DNA of 45,493 nt, from contig CAUJIP010000056.1 in the NCBI GenBank assembly GCA_963205235.1, forward strand, positions 1-45,493, in the 5' to 3' direction. Shown here one piece after another: positions 37,764 through 45,493 of this stretch. Position numbers and translations under genes: made by a program. Every line of letters begins with the position of its first letter. Positions within the stretch are counted from its first letter, which is position 1. The notes under the pieces were generated by a model. That model had not been told where the DNA came from. It was given only the letters and a program-made list of their open reading frames with translations, and made no database searches. The DNA is from Pseudomonadota bacterium (GTDB lineage: Bacteria; Pseudomonadota; Alphaproteobacteria; Rhodobacterales; Rhodobacteraceae).

Positions 37764-38276
37764 TCAGCCCGCCACCGCCCAGAACCCCCGGTGCGGCTCC
37801 AGAAGCTCGGCCTCCAGTTCGGGGAACGGCCCATGCACCTCGATCGCCTTCTGGCCTGCCGCCAACACGCGGCGGGCCGGCAGATGCATCGTCGGGTTTT
37901 CCGGGTCGGCCCCGGTCAGCGACAAGAGCGCGGTTTCGTCGCAGCCATAAACCAGCCGCCCGATATTCGCCCAGTACTGCGTGCCCGCGCACATCGCGCA
38001 AGGCTCGAAGGTCGACACCAGCGTGCAGCGCCACAGGAACTCTGGCCCGTAAGTCTCAGCCGCACGCCGTGCCAGTTCGGTTTCCGCATGACGCACGGTG
38101 CCAAGGTTTCCCTGCCGCATCAGAACCGCCCCATCCGGCCCGACCAGCACCGCGCCAAACGGATGCCGCCCATGCGCCATCGCCTGCAACGCCACCACAT
38201 TCGCCGCCAGCAGATGGGCCAGCATCTCGTCATGGCTCATCGGGGGCAGTGCCTCCAGGGTCGGTTCAGTCGACAT
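37764..38276 (-). CDS. Nucleoside/guanine deaminase family protein
   Basis: 170-aa zinc deaminase of the cytidine-deaminase superfamily. Zinc ligands and proton shuttle are visible: H63 and E65 in RHAETELA, C93 and C96 in FEPCAMC. The segment HPFGAVLVGPDG is the typical entry. The C-terminal half lacks tRNA-binding features of TadA, and the YWANIGRLVYGCDE segment is like guanine deaminase or other nucleobase deaminases. The ATG at 38276 has AGGGGA 6 nt upstream; the frame open to 38525 is not used. Convergent with the autotransporter. Confidence 0.85.
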   Translation of the reverse strand: MSTEPTLEALPPMSHDEMLAHLLAANVVALQAMAHGRHPFGAVLVGPDGAVLMRQGNLGTVRHAETELARRAAETYGPEFLWRCTLVSTFEPCAMCAGTQYWANIGRLVYGCDETALLSLTGADPENPTMHLPARRVLAAGQKAIEVHGPFPELEAELLEPHRGFWAVAG

Positions 38277-38604
38277 CGACGATCCCCTACGTTCCAGATC
38301 CTGACAATAGCACCCGGACGACCCATCGCAAACGACCCGTTCCGATTCGGCAATCTTGGTGAATCGCGAAAAGGCGGGGATTGGGGCAAGACAAAAGGAA
38401 GACGAAAGCAAGACGCAAGCAAGACAGCCGAAAGCGGCCGATGTCCGACATTTAACGAAGCGTTCCCAATAGGTTGTAGCGCAGAAAACGCCCCGGCCCC
38501 CTCTGCCCGCCTTCTCCCGCTTCACCTTTCCTTAACCCCGCCCCTTCCCGCCTTGCGGCCCCCCGTCCCGCACCCTACCTTCCCCTCAGACCTGCGAGGA
38601 TCCG
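38277..38604. other. Divergent intergenic region with GCAAGAC repeats
   Basis: 328 nt between the divergent deaminase and tldD genes. It contains a purine-rich tract (38383-38440) with three exact GCAAGAC copies at 38386, 38408 and 38419, and a TTAACG box (38453-38458) that could be a weak -35 for tldD. The right part is C-rich. No gene is supported. Confidence 0.55.
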
Positions 38605-40026
38605 ATGACCGAAGCCCCCTTCCGCCCCTTCGACACCCATCTCGACGAAGCCGCCGCCCTTGCGACCTTGCGCGCAGCGGCCGATGGCGCGGACGATGGC
38701 GAGCTGTTCCTGGAACGCCGCCGCGCCGAAAGCATCGTGCTGGATGATGGCCGGATCAAGCAGGCGACCTATGACGCAAGCCAGGGCTTCGGCCTGCGAG
38801 CGGTCCGAGGCGAGGTCGCTGGTTACGCCCATTCCACTGAAATATCAGAGACTTCGCTCCTCCGTGCCTCGGAAACCGCCCGCCTTGCCGTGGGCACAGG
38901 CGGGGGCACCATGGCCGCTGGCCCGCGCGGCACCAACATTCGGCTTTACCGCCCCGATGACCCGATGGCCGACGCCGCCTTCCCCGTGAAGATCGAGCTT
39001 TTGCGCGAAATCGACGCCTATGCCCGCAACCTTGACCCGCGCGTGGTGCAGGTCTCGGCCGCCCTGTCCGCCAGCTTGCAAGAGGTGGAAATCCTGCGCC
39101 CCGACGGACTGCGGCTGACCGACATCAGGCCCATGGCGCGGCTCAATGTCTCTGTAATGCTTGAAGAAAATGGCCGCCGCGAACAGGGTGGCATGGGCAA
39201 GGGCGGCAGGCATGGGCTGGCCGACCTGATGAAACCCGAGACCTGGAAACCGATGATCGCCGAAGCCCTCCGCATCGCCCGCGTTAACCTTGGCGCCGTC
39301 GACGCCCCGGCGGGCGGAATGGACGTGGTCCTTGGCCCCGGCTGGCCCGGAATCCTGTTGCACGAAGCCATCGGCCACGGGCTGGAAGGCGACTTCAACC
39401 GCAAGGAAACCTCGGCTTTCTCGGGGCTTATGGGAAAACAGATCGCCTCCAAAGGCGTGACCGTGCTGGATGACGGCACCCTTCCGGACCGCCGTGGCAG
39501 TATCAGCATCGACGACGAAGGCACCCCTTCGGGCAAGAATGTCTTGATCGAGGACGGGGTGCTGGTGGGCTATATGCAGGACCGCCAGAACGCGAGGCTC
39601 ATGGGCGTCGCACCCACCGGCAACGGGCGGCGCGAAAGCTTTGCCCATATCCCGATGCCCCGGATGACCAACACCTACATGCTGTCGGGCCAGGACGACC
39701 CGGCAGGGATCGTCGCCAGCCTGAAGGATGGCATCTACGCCGTCGGCTTCGGCGGGGGACAAGTCGATATAACCTCAGGGAAATTCGTCTTTTCCTGCAC
39801 CGAGGCCTACCGCGTTCGCAACGGCAAGGTGGGTGAGGCCGTCAAGGGTGCCACCCTGATCGGCGATGGTGCCACCGCGCTGAAAGGCATCCGCGCCATC
39901 GGCAACGACCTGGCCCTTGACCCTGGCATCGGCAACTGCGGCAAGGCGGGGCAATGGGTGCCCGTGGGTGTCGGTCAGCCGACCCTTCTGATTCAAGGAC
40001 TTACGGTCGGGGGCGCTGCCGCTTGA
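38605..40026 (+). CDS. tldD: Metalloprotease TldD
   Basis: 473-aa TldD of the TldD/TldE (PmbA) protease, which trims peptide antibiotics such as microcins and some modified peptides in other bacteria. The zinc motif HEAIGH is at 253-258 (H253, E254, H258), followed by GLEGDFNRKETSAFSG. The C-terminal ligand segment FVFSCTEAYRVRNG and KGIRAIGNDLALDPG are conserved. The ATG has GAGG 5 nt upstream. The partner gene is not in the window. Confidence 0.95.
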   Translation: MTEAPFRPFDTHLDEAAALATLRAAADGADDGELFLERRRAESIVLDDGRIKQATYDASQGFGLRAVRGEVAGYAHSTEISETSLLRASETARLAVGTGGGTMAAGPRGTNIRLYRPDDPMADAAFPVKIELLREIDAYARNLDPRVVQVSAALSASLQEVEILRPDGLRLTDIRPMARLNVSVMLEENGRREQGGMGKGGRHGLADLMKPETWKPMIAEALRIARVNLGAVDAPAGGMDVVLGPGWPGILLHEAIGHGLEGDFNRKETSAFSGLMGKQIASKGVTVLDDGTLPDRRGSISIDDEGTPSGKNVLIEDGVLVGYMQDRQNARLMGVAPTGNGRRESFAHIPMPRMTNTYMLSGQDDPAGIVASLKDGIYAVGFGGGQVDITSGKFVFSCTEAYRVRNGKVGEAVKGATLIGDGATALKGIRAIGNDLALDPGIGNCGKAGQWVPVGVGQPTLLIQGLTVGGAAA

Positions 40027-40039
40027 CCGCACCCGAGCC

Positions 40040-40088
40040 AAATTCCTTAAGCAAGGAATTTGTCAAAATCCTTCCTTAAGGAGTTTGA
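40040..40088. terminator. Twin hairpins between convergent tldD and tex
   Basis: Two similar stem-loops in tandem: AAATTCCTT/AAGGAATTT (40040-40061, perfect 9 bp, loop AAGC) and CAAAATCCTT/AAGGAGTTTG (40064-40087, 10 bp with one mismatch). Both stems are A/T-rich at the ends and so can work in either direction. They fill the gap between convergent stops at 40026 and 40092 and probably terminate both genes. Confidence 0.7.
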
Positions 40089-40091
40089 GTG

Positions 40092-42386
40092 TCAGCGCCC
40101 AAACTTGCCCTTCAACGCATCCGCAAAGGCGTTCCCCCCGCCCTGCGCCCCTGCCTGCATCGGGCCCTTCACCGGTTTCGCAACAGGCTCCCGTTCCCGC
40201 GCCTGATCCTTGGCGCTCGCCCCGCCGTCTGACTTCATCGTCAGCCCGATCCGCTTGCGGACCACGTCCACCTCGACCACCCGGACCTTGACCACATCCC
40301 CGGCCTTCACCACAGCATGTGGATCTTTCACGAAACTGTCGGACAGCTGGCTGACATGCACCAGCCCGTCCTGATGCACGCCCACATCGACAAAGGCCCC
40401 GAAGGCCGCGACGTTGGTCACCGTGCCTTCCAGAACCATGCCGGGGCGCAGGTCCTTGATGTCCTCGACCCCATCCGTGAAAGTTGCAGTCTTGAAGCTG
40501 GGCCTTGGGTCGCGACCGGGCTTTTCCAGTTCGGCCAGAATGTCCTTCACCGTCGGCAGGCCAAAGCGGTCATCGACGAAATCGCGCGGCTCTACCCGGC
40601 GCAAGGCGCTGGGGTCGACCATCACCGCCCGCAGGTCGCGCCCGCAGGCTGCGACAATTTTCCGCGCCAGATCATAGGCTTCCGGGTGAACGGATGAGGC
40701 ATCCAACGGCTCTTTTCCGCCCGAAATCCGCAAGAACCCCGCCGCCTGTTCAAAGGCCTTCGGCCCCAGCCGCGCGACTTTCAGCAACTCCCGCCGCGTC
40801 CCGAATGGCCCGTTCTGATCGCGGTGCGCCACAATCGCCTCGGCCAGCCCCGGCCCCACGCCCGACACCCGCGCCAGCAGGGGGGCGGAGGCGGTGTTGA
40901 GGTCCACCCCAACCGCGTTCACCGCGTCTTCCACAACCGCCTCCAGCGACTTGCCCAGCCGGTGCTGGTCGACGTCGTGCTGATACTGGCCGACGCCAAT
41001 CGCCTTGGGTTCGATCTTCACCAGTTCCGCCAAGGGGTCCTGCAAGCGCCGCGCAATCGACACCGCCCCCCGTATTGAAACATCCAGATCGGGAAACTCC
41101 CGCGCCGCCAATTCGCTGGCCGAATAGACCGAGGCCCCAGCCTCGCTGACCACCACCTTTACCGGCTTGTCCGGCCCCGGCAGCAGGGCCAGAAGGTCGG
41201 CCACCAGCTTTTCGGTCTCACGGCTGGCGGTGCCGTTGCCGATGGAAATCAGCCTGACCCCATGCACCCCGATCAACCGGGCGATGGCGACCTGCGCGCC
41301 CTTCAGGTCATTCTTCGGCTGGAACGGATAGACGGTATCGGTCGCCACGACCTTGCCTGTCCCGTCCACCACCGCGACCTTGACGCCGGTCCGAATGCCG
41401 GGGTCCAGCCCCATCGTGGCCTTGCCCCCGGCGGGTGCAGCCAGCAGCAAGTCCTTGAGGTTGCGCGCGAAAACCCGGATCGCCTCGGCCTCGGCGCCCT
41501 CACGCAATTCGGCCATCAGGTCCAGCGTCAGGCTGGTCCTGATCTTCACCCGCCAGGCCCAGGCCGCCGCCTCGCGCAGCCAGCGGTCACCGGCACCCTG
41601 CCCCGCAGACCCGATAGCCGCCGCACAGGCCCGCTCACTGGGGCTTTCGCCGCGCGGGGATTCGGCATCGATTTCCAGGTCCAGGGTCAGAAATTCCTCG
41701 TTCCGCCCCCGGAACATCGCCAAGGCCCGGTGCGACGGCACGCGCGAGAAATCCTCGGTGTGGGCGAAGTAGTCCGAAAACTTTGCCCCCGCCGCCTCTT
41801 TCCCCGTCACGACCTTGGCCGCAAGTTTCCCCACCTTGCGCATGTGATCGCGCAACCGGCCCAGAAGGGCGGCGTTTTCGGCCAGACCTTCGGCCAGAAT
41901 GTCGCGCGCACCTTCCAGCGCGGTCTTGGTGTCAGGGAAGGCCTCCGACAGATGCCCGCCCGCCAGGGCAACCGGGTCCGCCGCCCGATCCGCCAGAATC
42001 GCGTCGTAAAGCCCCTGCAACCCCGCCTCACGCGCAATCATCGCCTTGGTGCGGCGCTTGGGCTTGAAGGGAAGGTAGATATCCTCCAACTCGGCCTTGG
42101 TCACCGCCCCGGCAATCGACCGGGCCAAGGCATCGGTCATCTTGCCCTGCTCGGTGATCGAGGCGGAAATCGTCCCCCGCCGCGCCTCCAACTCGCGCAG
42201 ATAGGACAGGCGTTCCTCCAGCTTGCGAAGCTGGGTGTCGTCCAGACCGCCGGTCACTTCCTTGCGATACCGCGCGATGAAGGGGACGGTCGCCCCGCCA
42301 TCCAGAAGGTCCACCGCCGCAGTCACCTGGGCGGGGTTTGCGCCGATCTCGGTGGCAATCAGACGGGGGATTTGGGCCAGGCTCAT
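40092..42386 (-). CDS. tex: Tex-type transcription accessory RNA-binding protein
   Basis: 764-aa Tex protein. Helical N-terminal domain with [19 protein letters not shown]; a YqgF/RNase H-like domain (about 325-455) with [16 protein letters not shown]; helix-hairpin-helix segments (about 490-560, [20 protein letters not shown]); and a C-terminal S1 RNA-binding domain (about 645-715, [29 protein letters not shown]). The tail is basic and low-complexity. Family members bind nucleic acid and affect transcription; some are needed for stress tolerance. Alone in its transcription unit, converging on tldD. Confidence 0.95.
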   Translation of the reverse strand: MSLAQIPRLIATEIGANPAQVTAAVDLLDGGATVPFIARYRKEVTGGLDDTQLRKLEERLSYLRELEARRGTISASITEQGKMTDALARSIAGAVTKAELEDIYLPFKPKRRTKAMIAREAGLQGLYDAILADRAADPVALAGGHLSEAFPDTKTALEGARDILAEGLAENAALLGRLRDHMRKVGKLAAKVVTGKEAAGAKFSDYFAHTEDFSRVPSHRALAMFRGRNEEFLTLDLEIDAESPRGESPSERACAAAIGSAGQGAGDRWLREAAAWAWRVKIRTSLTLDLMAELREGAEAEAIRVFARNLKDLLLAAPAGGKATMGLDPGIRTGVKVAVVDGTGKVVATDTVYPFQPKNDLKGAQVAIARLIGVHGVRLISIGNGTASRETEKLVADLLALLPGPDKPVKVVVSEAGASVYSASELAAREFPDLDVSIRGAVSIARRLQDPLAELVKIEPKAIGVGQYQHDVDQHRLGKSLEAVVEDAVNAVGVDLNTASAPLLARVSGVGPGLAEAIVAHRDQNGPFGTRRELLKVARLGPKAFEQAAGFLRISGGKEPLDASSVHPEAYDLARKIVAACGRDLRAVMVDPSALRRVEPRDFVDDRFGLPTVKDILAELEKPGRDPRPSFKTATFTDGVEDIKDLRPGMVLEGTVTNVAAFGAFVDVGVHQDGLVHVSQLSDSFVKDPHAVVKAGDVVKVRVVEVDVVRKRIGLTMKSDGGASAKDQAREREPVAKPVKGPMQAGAQGGGNAFADALKGKFGR

Positions 42387-42438
42387 GCGATTCCTCGGGG
42401 GTCAGGGGCGGGCACCATAGCGCCCGACCCCGGCAAGG

Positions 42439-44055
42439 TTAAGCCCGTGGTTGCCAAAGCTTTCCGGCGGCATCCTTGATCTTGTAGGCAATCGCGGCGT
42501 TGAACCGGTAGATCAGCCAAAGCAAAGCCAGCATCGGCACCGATACCCACCAGCGGGCACAAAGGCCCTCGACCCAAGTCACGGTCCAGCCCGGCAAAAG
42601 GCCGCCCAAGACCTGCGCTACCCCGCGCACAAGGCCGACGGGCTTGATCGCCGTGCCGATCCACCAATCCCAGACCGGCAAGGCCGCAAGGCCAAGGATC
42701 AGCAGGATCGACAGCCAGTTCGTGCCCTTGCGCCGCCGGATCAGACCTTTCAGCACGGCAAAGCGCTGCTCGTCGCGGGTGAAGGGACAGGGCTGCACCC
42801 CGACCAGCCCCGCCCCGTTGGGCGGATAGACGCGGAATCCTTCGGGTAGGCCAAGGGGCACATAGCCACTGGCCCCGCTGACCATTTTCTCGACCACCGA
42901 ATGATGGGCAATCGGTTTACCGTCATAGTCGGGATGATCACGCACCATGCGCGGGCAATAGCGATAGATGCTTGCCAGACCCTGCCGCGAGTCGTGGATC
43001 AACGCCTGCGGATAAAGCCGGTTGCGATAGCGCGCCAGTTCCTGATCGTCAAAGACCAGCTCTTGCCGCGCCGCTTCGCCTGCGATCCACAAAAACGGCT
43101 CGTATGAGGTTTCGTCATCGGGATAGCCGCCGCCGACATCGGAATGCACCCCGGCGAACCACAGTTCCTGCGTTTCGGGAACCGGCTTGCCATCGGGCCT
43201 TGGACTGACATTGAACCGGATCGGGCGAAAGCTTTTGCGTTCATCATCCAGTGACAGCGCATGCCGGATCTTCTGCACCACCGGCGAGGCGCGCCCGTTG
43301 CGGAACTTGATCGGCCAGATCAGCCGGTTCCAGATCGAGGTCAGCTCTTCCACCGGCATGCCATAAGCCTCGACCGTGTCGAACACGCCCATGAAGCGGA
43401 TTGGTACTTCCCCGGCCTGCCGTTCCTTGGGCAAGGCGGCCAGAACCTGCCCGTGGGTCGCCTGCCCGAAGGCGTGGCGTTTCAGAGAAACGATCCCGTC
43501 CCGGGCCGCGCGGATCACTGAAATCAGCGGGTTCATCTGCCAGTTCAGCGGGTTAAGCGGCGATTTGCCCTTGGCCACCAAAGGCGCTGTCTGGGCCCGG
43601 TAGGCTAGCCATGCCGCCATGGCGTTGCGGCTCATCTCGGGGCCGGTCACCCGGCGACCATCCACCTCGCGCGGCATCAGGCCCTGCATCGCCACCAAGG
43701 ACGCCAGCGTGCGCACCGTGAAGGCCCCGCGGGAAAAGCCGAAAAGATAGATCTCGTCGTCTGGCATCCAGTTCCAGCACAGGAACCGGTACAGCTTGCG
43801 CACGTTGGAAGGCACACCAATCCCGGTCACCCCGTCGATCATCCGGATCACCGCATTGCCCGACGTGCCCACCCCCGGAATATAGCGCGCAAGCTGCATC
43901 GCCTTGCCGTTCTGTTCCGTCGTGTCCAGCGCCCGATACAGCCGCCAGACATTGGATTCCTGCACCGAAAAGCTGTTGCCGGTGCCATCCGCGAAAATCA
44001 CGATCTTGCGGCCTTTTCCCTTCGGGGCTGAGGCGGGCAAAGCGGTGTTGGTCAT
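42439..44055 (-). CDS. DUF2235 alpha/beta hydrolase with C-terminal membrane helices
   Basis: 538-aa protein. The N-terminal KIVIFADGTGN and the nucleophile elbow GFSRGA are DUF2235 hallmarks (a family that includes Tle1 phospholipase effectors). The GVHSDVGGGYPDDE segment supplies the acid-histidine region. Two or three hydrophobic helices near the end (about 425-450 and 495-515) make it membrane-anchored. No type VI secretion, immunity or VgrG genes are near, so a housekeeping lipase-like role is as likely as an effector. ATG 44055 is used, with GGAG 9 nt upstream; the frame upstream to 44118 is not convincing. Confidence 0.82.
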   Translation of the reverse strand: MTNTALPASAPKGKGRKIVIFADGTGNSFSVQESNVWRLYRALDTTEQNGKAMQLARYIPGVGTSGNAVIRMIDGVTGIGVPSNVRKLYRFLCWNWMPDDEIYLFGFSRGAFTVRTLASLVAMQGLMPREVDGRRVTGPEMSRNAMAAWLAYRAQTAPLVAKGKSPLNPLNWQMNPLISVIRAARDGIVSLKRHAFGQATHGQVLAALPKERQAGEVPIRFMGVFDTVEAYGMPVEELTSIWNRLIWPIKFRNGRASPVVQKIRHALSLDDERKSFRPIRFNVSPRPDGKPVPETQELWFAGVHSDVGGGYPDDETSYEPFLWIAGEAARQELVFDDQELARYRNRLYPQALIHDSRQGLASIYRYCPRMVRDHPDYDGKPIAHHSVVEKMVSGASGYVPLGLPEGFRVYPPNGAGLVGVQPCPFTRDEQRFAVLKGLIRRRKGTNWLSILLILGLAALPVWDWWIGTAIKPVGLVRGVAQVLGGLLPGWTVTWVEGLCARWWVSVPMLALLWLIYRFNAAIAYKIKDAAGKLWQPRA

Positions 44056-44199
44056 CAAAATGCACTCCGATCCGGAAAACGGACCCGACCAGAATTGCAA
44101 AGACCCACCGCCACACAAGCATTTTCTTCTGACCGCCGGACAGGCCGAAACCGGCCATGGTCATGGCCTTAGGCGTAGAACGATGCGGTAAGGAAGGAA

Positions 44200-44276
44200 T
44201 GGTACAGCTTCCCCGGCTCGAACGGGGGACCCCCAGATCCACAATCTGGTGCTCTAACCAACTGAGCTAAAGCTGC
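44200..44276 (-). tRNA. tRNA-His (GTG)
   Basis: 77 nt including an encoded CCA (44200-44202). Acceptor GCAGCTT/AAGCTGT, D stem GCTC/GAGC, anticodon stem CCAGA/TCTGG with loop TTGTGGA (anticodon GTG), T stem CCCCG/CGGGG with TTCGAGC loop. The base before the acceptor (44277) is T in the gene, so the usual G-1 is not encoded, and the discriminator is A73. Both features occur together in many alphaproteobacteria. Confidence 0.95.
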
Positions 44277-44299
44277 ACGGCCGACATGCGGTTAGCGTC

Positions 44300-44328
44300 C
44301 GATTACGGATTTCGGCGGGCAGGGTCAA
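44300..44328 (-). promoter_or_regulatory. Promoter of tRNA-His
   Basis: On the minus strand TTGACC (44323-44328), a 17-nt spacer and TAATCG (44300-44305) precede the tRNA 5' end by about 24 nt. Spacing and -35 quality fit a strong sigma-70 promoter with a short leader. Confidence 0.6.
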
Positions 44329-44501
44329 CCGGAAAAAGGCAGGACCGGTCGCTGATCGCCCTGCAAAAGATGCCTCATCGACGGAACAGGCCTGTCGTTC
44401 CCCCCTGACCCCATGCGACGGGCTTGACAGCCTCGCCAAGCCACAGCAGACCCGCATAAGGTTCGCGACCCGCCGGACCGGTCACGTCAAGGAGAGACCC
44501 G

Positions 44502-44711
44502 ATGGGCATCGACAAGGAAAGCGATATCGCGGCGAATATCCAGATCGGGCCCACCGAACTTGGCATGGTGCGGATCTATATCGAGGCCGAGGGCGGGATC
44601 GAACTGCCGCTTGATTTCGATCCGGACGAGGCCGAAGAAATCGCGGAAGAACTGCGCGCAGCAGCCGAAGTCGCCCGCGCGGCAGGACAGGGCGGAAAGA
44701 AGAAGCGTTAA
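44502..44711 (+). CDS. DUF6324-like small acidic protein
   Basis: 69 residues, starting MGIDKESDIAANIQIGP, with a strong SD (AGGAGA 6 nt upstream). IEAEGGIELPLDFDPDEAEE is followed by an acidic/Ala helix and a basic GGKKKR tail. It resembles short conserved Rhodobacteraceae proteins that I recall as DUF6324; function unknown. A near-perfect -35 (TTGACA, 44424-44429) lies upstream but its -10 is unclear. The gene is convergent with mmcB, 8 nt between the stops. Confidence 0.75.
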   Translation: MGIDKESDIAANIQIGPTELGMVRIYIEAEGGIELPLDFDPDEAEEIAEELRAAAEVARAAGQGGKKKR

Positions 44712-44719
44712 TCCGCGCC

Positions 44720-45205
44720 TTATCGCGGCGGTTGGATGTCGGTGACCCAGGCTGCGGTGCCGGGGTCCCGGAACCCCTGCAACCGGCTGGCAGCTGTGCG
44801 GGCAAAAGTCCGCAGCACCACCTTGCGCCGCGCGCCTGACAGCGGCGTTTCGGGGCCCATGCGAACGACTTCCGCGTCAAAGGCATCGGCGAGGATCAAC
44901 CCGGTCTCGGCAGGCAACAGATCGACCGGGAAATCGCCATCCACCGCCCAGAAGAACCGGTCGCACCAGTCAAGATAGCCCTGCCACTTGCGATCCGCGC
45001 GAAAATCGGCCCGACCGGATTTGCATTCGATCACCCAGATTTCGCCACGCGGACCCAAGGCCATCACATCGACCCGCAGGCCAGGCGCGGGAACAAGCTC
45101 TTCCACGCAAACGAAATCCAGCCCGCGCAGGCCCCGGCTGACGCCGCGCTGCAGGCGCTGCCCCGACAGGGCGGGCAAAAGCTCATCTGGGGCGATGCTA
45201 TCCAT
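44720..45205 (-). CDS. mmcB: MmcB family DNA repair protein
   Basis: 161-aa protein of the MmcB family, required for resistance to mitomycin C in Caulobacter. The conserved nuclease-like core is FVCVEELVPAPGLRVDVMALG, then IWVIECKSGRADFRADRKWQGY and CDRFFWAVDGDFP, consistent with a restriction-endonuclease-like fold with D-(ExK) residues. ATG 45205 is preferred; a TTG at 45223 would add six residues. Convergent with the DUF6324-like gene and divergent from the 6S RNA gene. Confidence 0.9.
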   Translation of the reverse strand: MDSIAPDELLPALSGQRLQRGVSRGLRGLDFVCVEELVPAPGLRVDVMALGPRGEIWVIECKSGRADFRADRKWQGYLDWCDRFFWAVDGDFPVDLLPAETGLILADAFDAEVVRMGPETPLSGARRKVVLRTFARTAASRLQGFRDPGTAAWVTDIQPPR

Positions 45206-45269
45206 CCCGCAATCATGAACCAAAGGTGAACATCTGTCGAGAGCGGATCATCGGCGATACGCTCATGCC

Positions 45270-45298
45270 TTGCGGCCCACCCCCCGGCCCCCTATGTT
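45270..45298 (+). promoter_or_regulatory. Promoter of the 6S RNA gene
   Basis: TTGCGG (45270-45275), a 17-nt C-rich spacer and TATGTT (45293-45298) place transcription start near 45304, exactly where the closing stem of the 6S RNA begins. Confidence 0.65.
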
Positions 45299-45303
45299 GG
45301 CAA

Positions 45304-45468
45304 GTGGCGGGTGCTGCTCTTCGCGTGTGGGGCCAATTTTCCAGTGGCCGATAAGCAAGCGAACGGGGGCTGGCTCTGGCAGGATCCTGGTCCTGCTACC
45401 TGGCGCCCACCTGAGACCTCTGGCTCTCGGGAAAACCCCGGCTCTCACGGTTGCTGCGGGCCCGCCAC
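45304..45468 (+). ncRNA. ssrS: 6S RNA
   Basis: About 165 nt closed by a perfect 8-bp stem (GTGGCGGG at 45304-45311 with CCCGCCAC at 45461-45468). The 5' side of the central region (TTCGCGTGTGGGGCCA, then GTGGCCGATA) lines up with the 6S pattern TTCGC-GGGCCA-GCCGATA of E. coli. A GGCCA/TGGCC hairpin sits in the central bubble, an apical hairpin is at about 45379-45397, and the 3' side carries the typical CTGCGG. 6S RNA mimics an open promoter and sequesters sigma-70 RNA polymerase in slow growth. Exact 3' end is not certain. Confidence 0.75.
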
Positions 45469-45493
45469 CCTATCGCCGGACGCGCGGGCCAGT

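Noticed and set aside
42439-44055. Type VI secretion effector
   Set aside because: No vgrG, hcp, PAAR, adaptor or immunity gene in view, and the protein has C-terminal membrane helices.

Overview
The window is chromosomal core DNA of a Rhodobacteraceae-type alphaproteobacterium. The clues are high G+C with strong third-position GC, a division and cell-wall cluster of the Rhodobacter type that carries DUF2484 genes, an aa3-oxidase cluster that runs into thrC and an M16 peptidase, MmcB, a 6S RNA, and a tRNA-His that has A73 and no encoded G-1. Almost every gene has a recognisable family. The exceptions are a truncated membrane protein at the left edge, a run of small membrane proteins, and a 496-aa protein of unknown function inside the cell-wall cluster.

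Layout. 1-611: start of an unknown membrane protein. 709-870: first copy of a structured repeat. 968-4067: a DctB/DctD-like two-component pair whose regulator lacks the GAFTGA loop. 4114-6253: purQ and a divergent FAD-dependent D-2-hydroxyacid dehydrogenase. 6254-6465: a DUF3563-like small protein behind a PhaR-type CTGC-N3-GCAG palindrome. 6571-10167: recN, bamD, lpxC. 10358-23054: the dcw cluster, all on the minus strand and read ftsW-murG-murC-(unknown 496 aa)-(five small membrane proteins)-murB-ddl-ftsQ-ftsA-ftsZ, mostly with overlapping stop and start codons. A strong terminator separates ftsZ from lpxC.

23364-26220: a D-2-hydroxyglutarate-dehydrogenase-like flavoprotein, a frameshifted metallo-beta-lactamase-fold gene, and a DUF1697 gene. 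26238-26391: second copy of the structured repeat. 26399-33959: one long minus-strand unit, coxB-ctaB-coxF-like-ctaG-coxC-surf1-thrC-M16 peptidase-GNAT, which builds cytochrome c oxidase (heme O, CuB insertion, subunits II and III, SURF1) and then continues into threonine synthesis and proteolysis.

34133-45493: a BEM46-like hydrolase; a large autotransporter whose passenger holds tandem 25-residue DUF285 (BspA-like) repeats; a nucleoside deaminase; tldD; tex; a membrane-anchored DUF2235 hydrolase; tRNA-His; a DUF6324-like small protein; mmcB; and, at the right edge, a 6S RNA gene with its own promoter.

The least ordinary items are the DUF285-repeat autotransporter, the two copies of a roughly 160-nt multi-hairpin repeat with compensatory changes, the DctD-like regulator without GAFTGA, the unknown gene inserted in the dcw cluster, and the PhaR-type operator in front of a 53-aa protein. 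I see no CRISPR array, insertion sequence, prophage or defence island.
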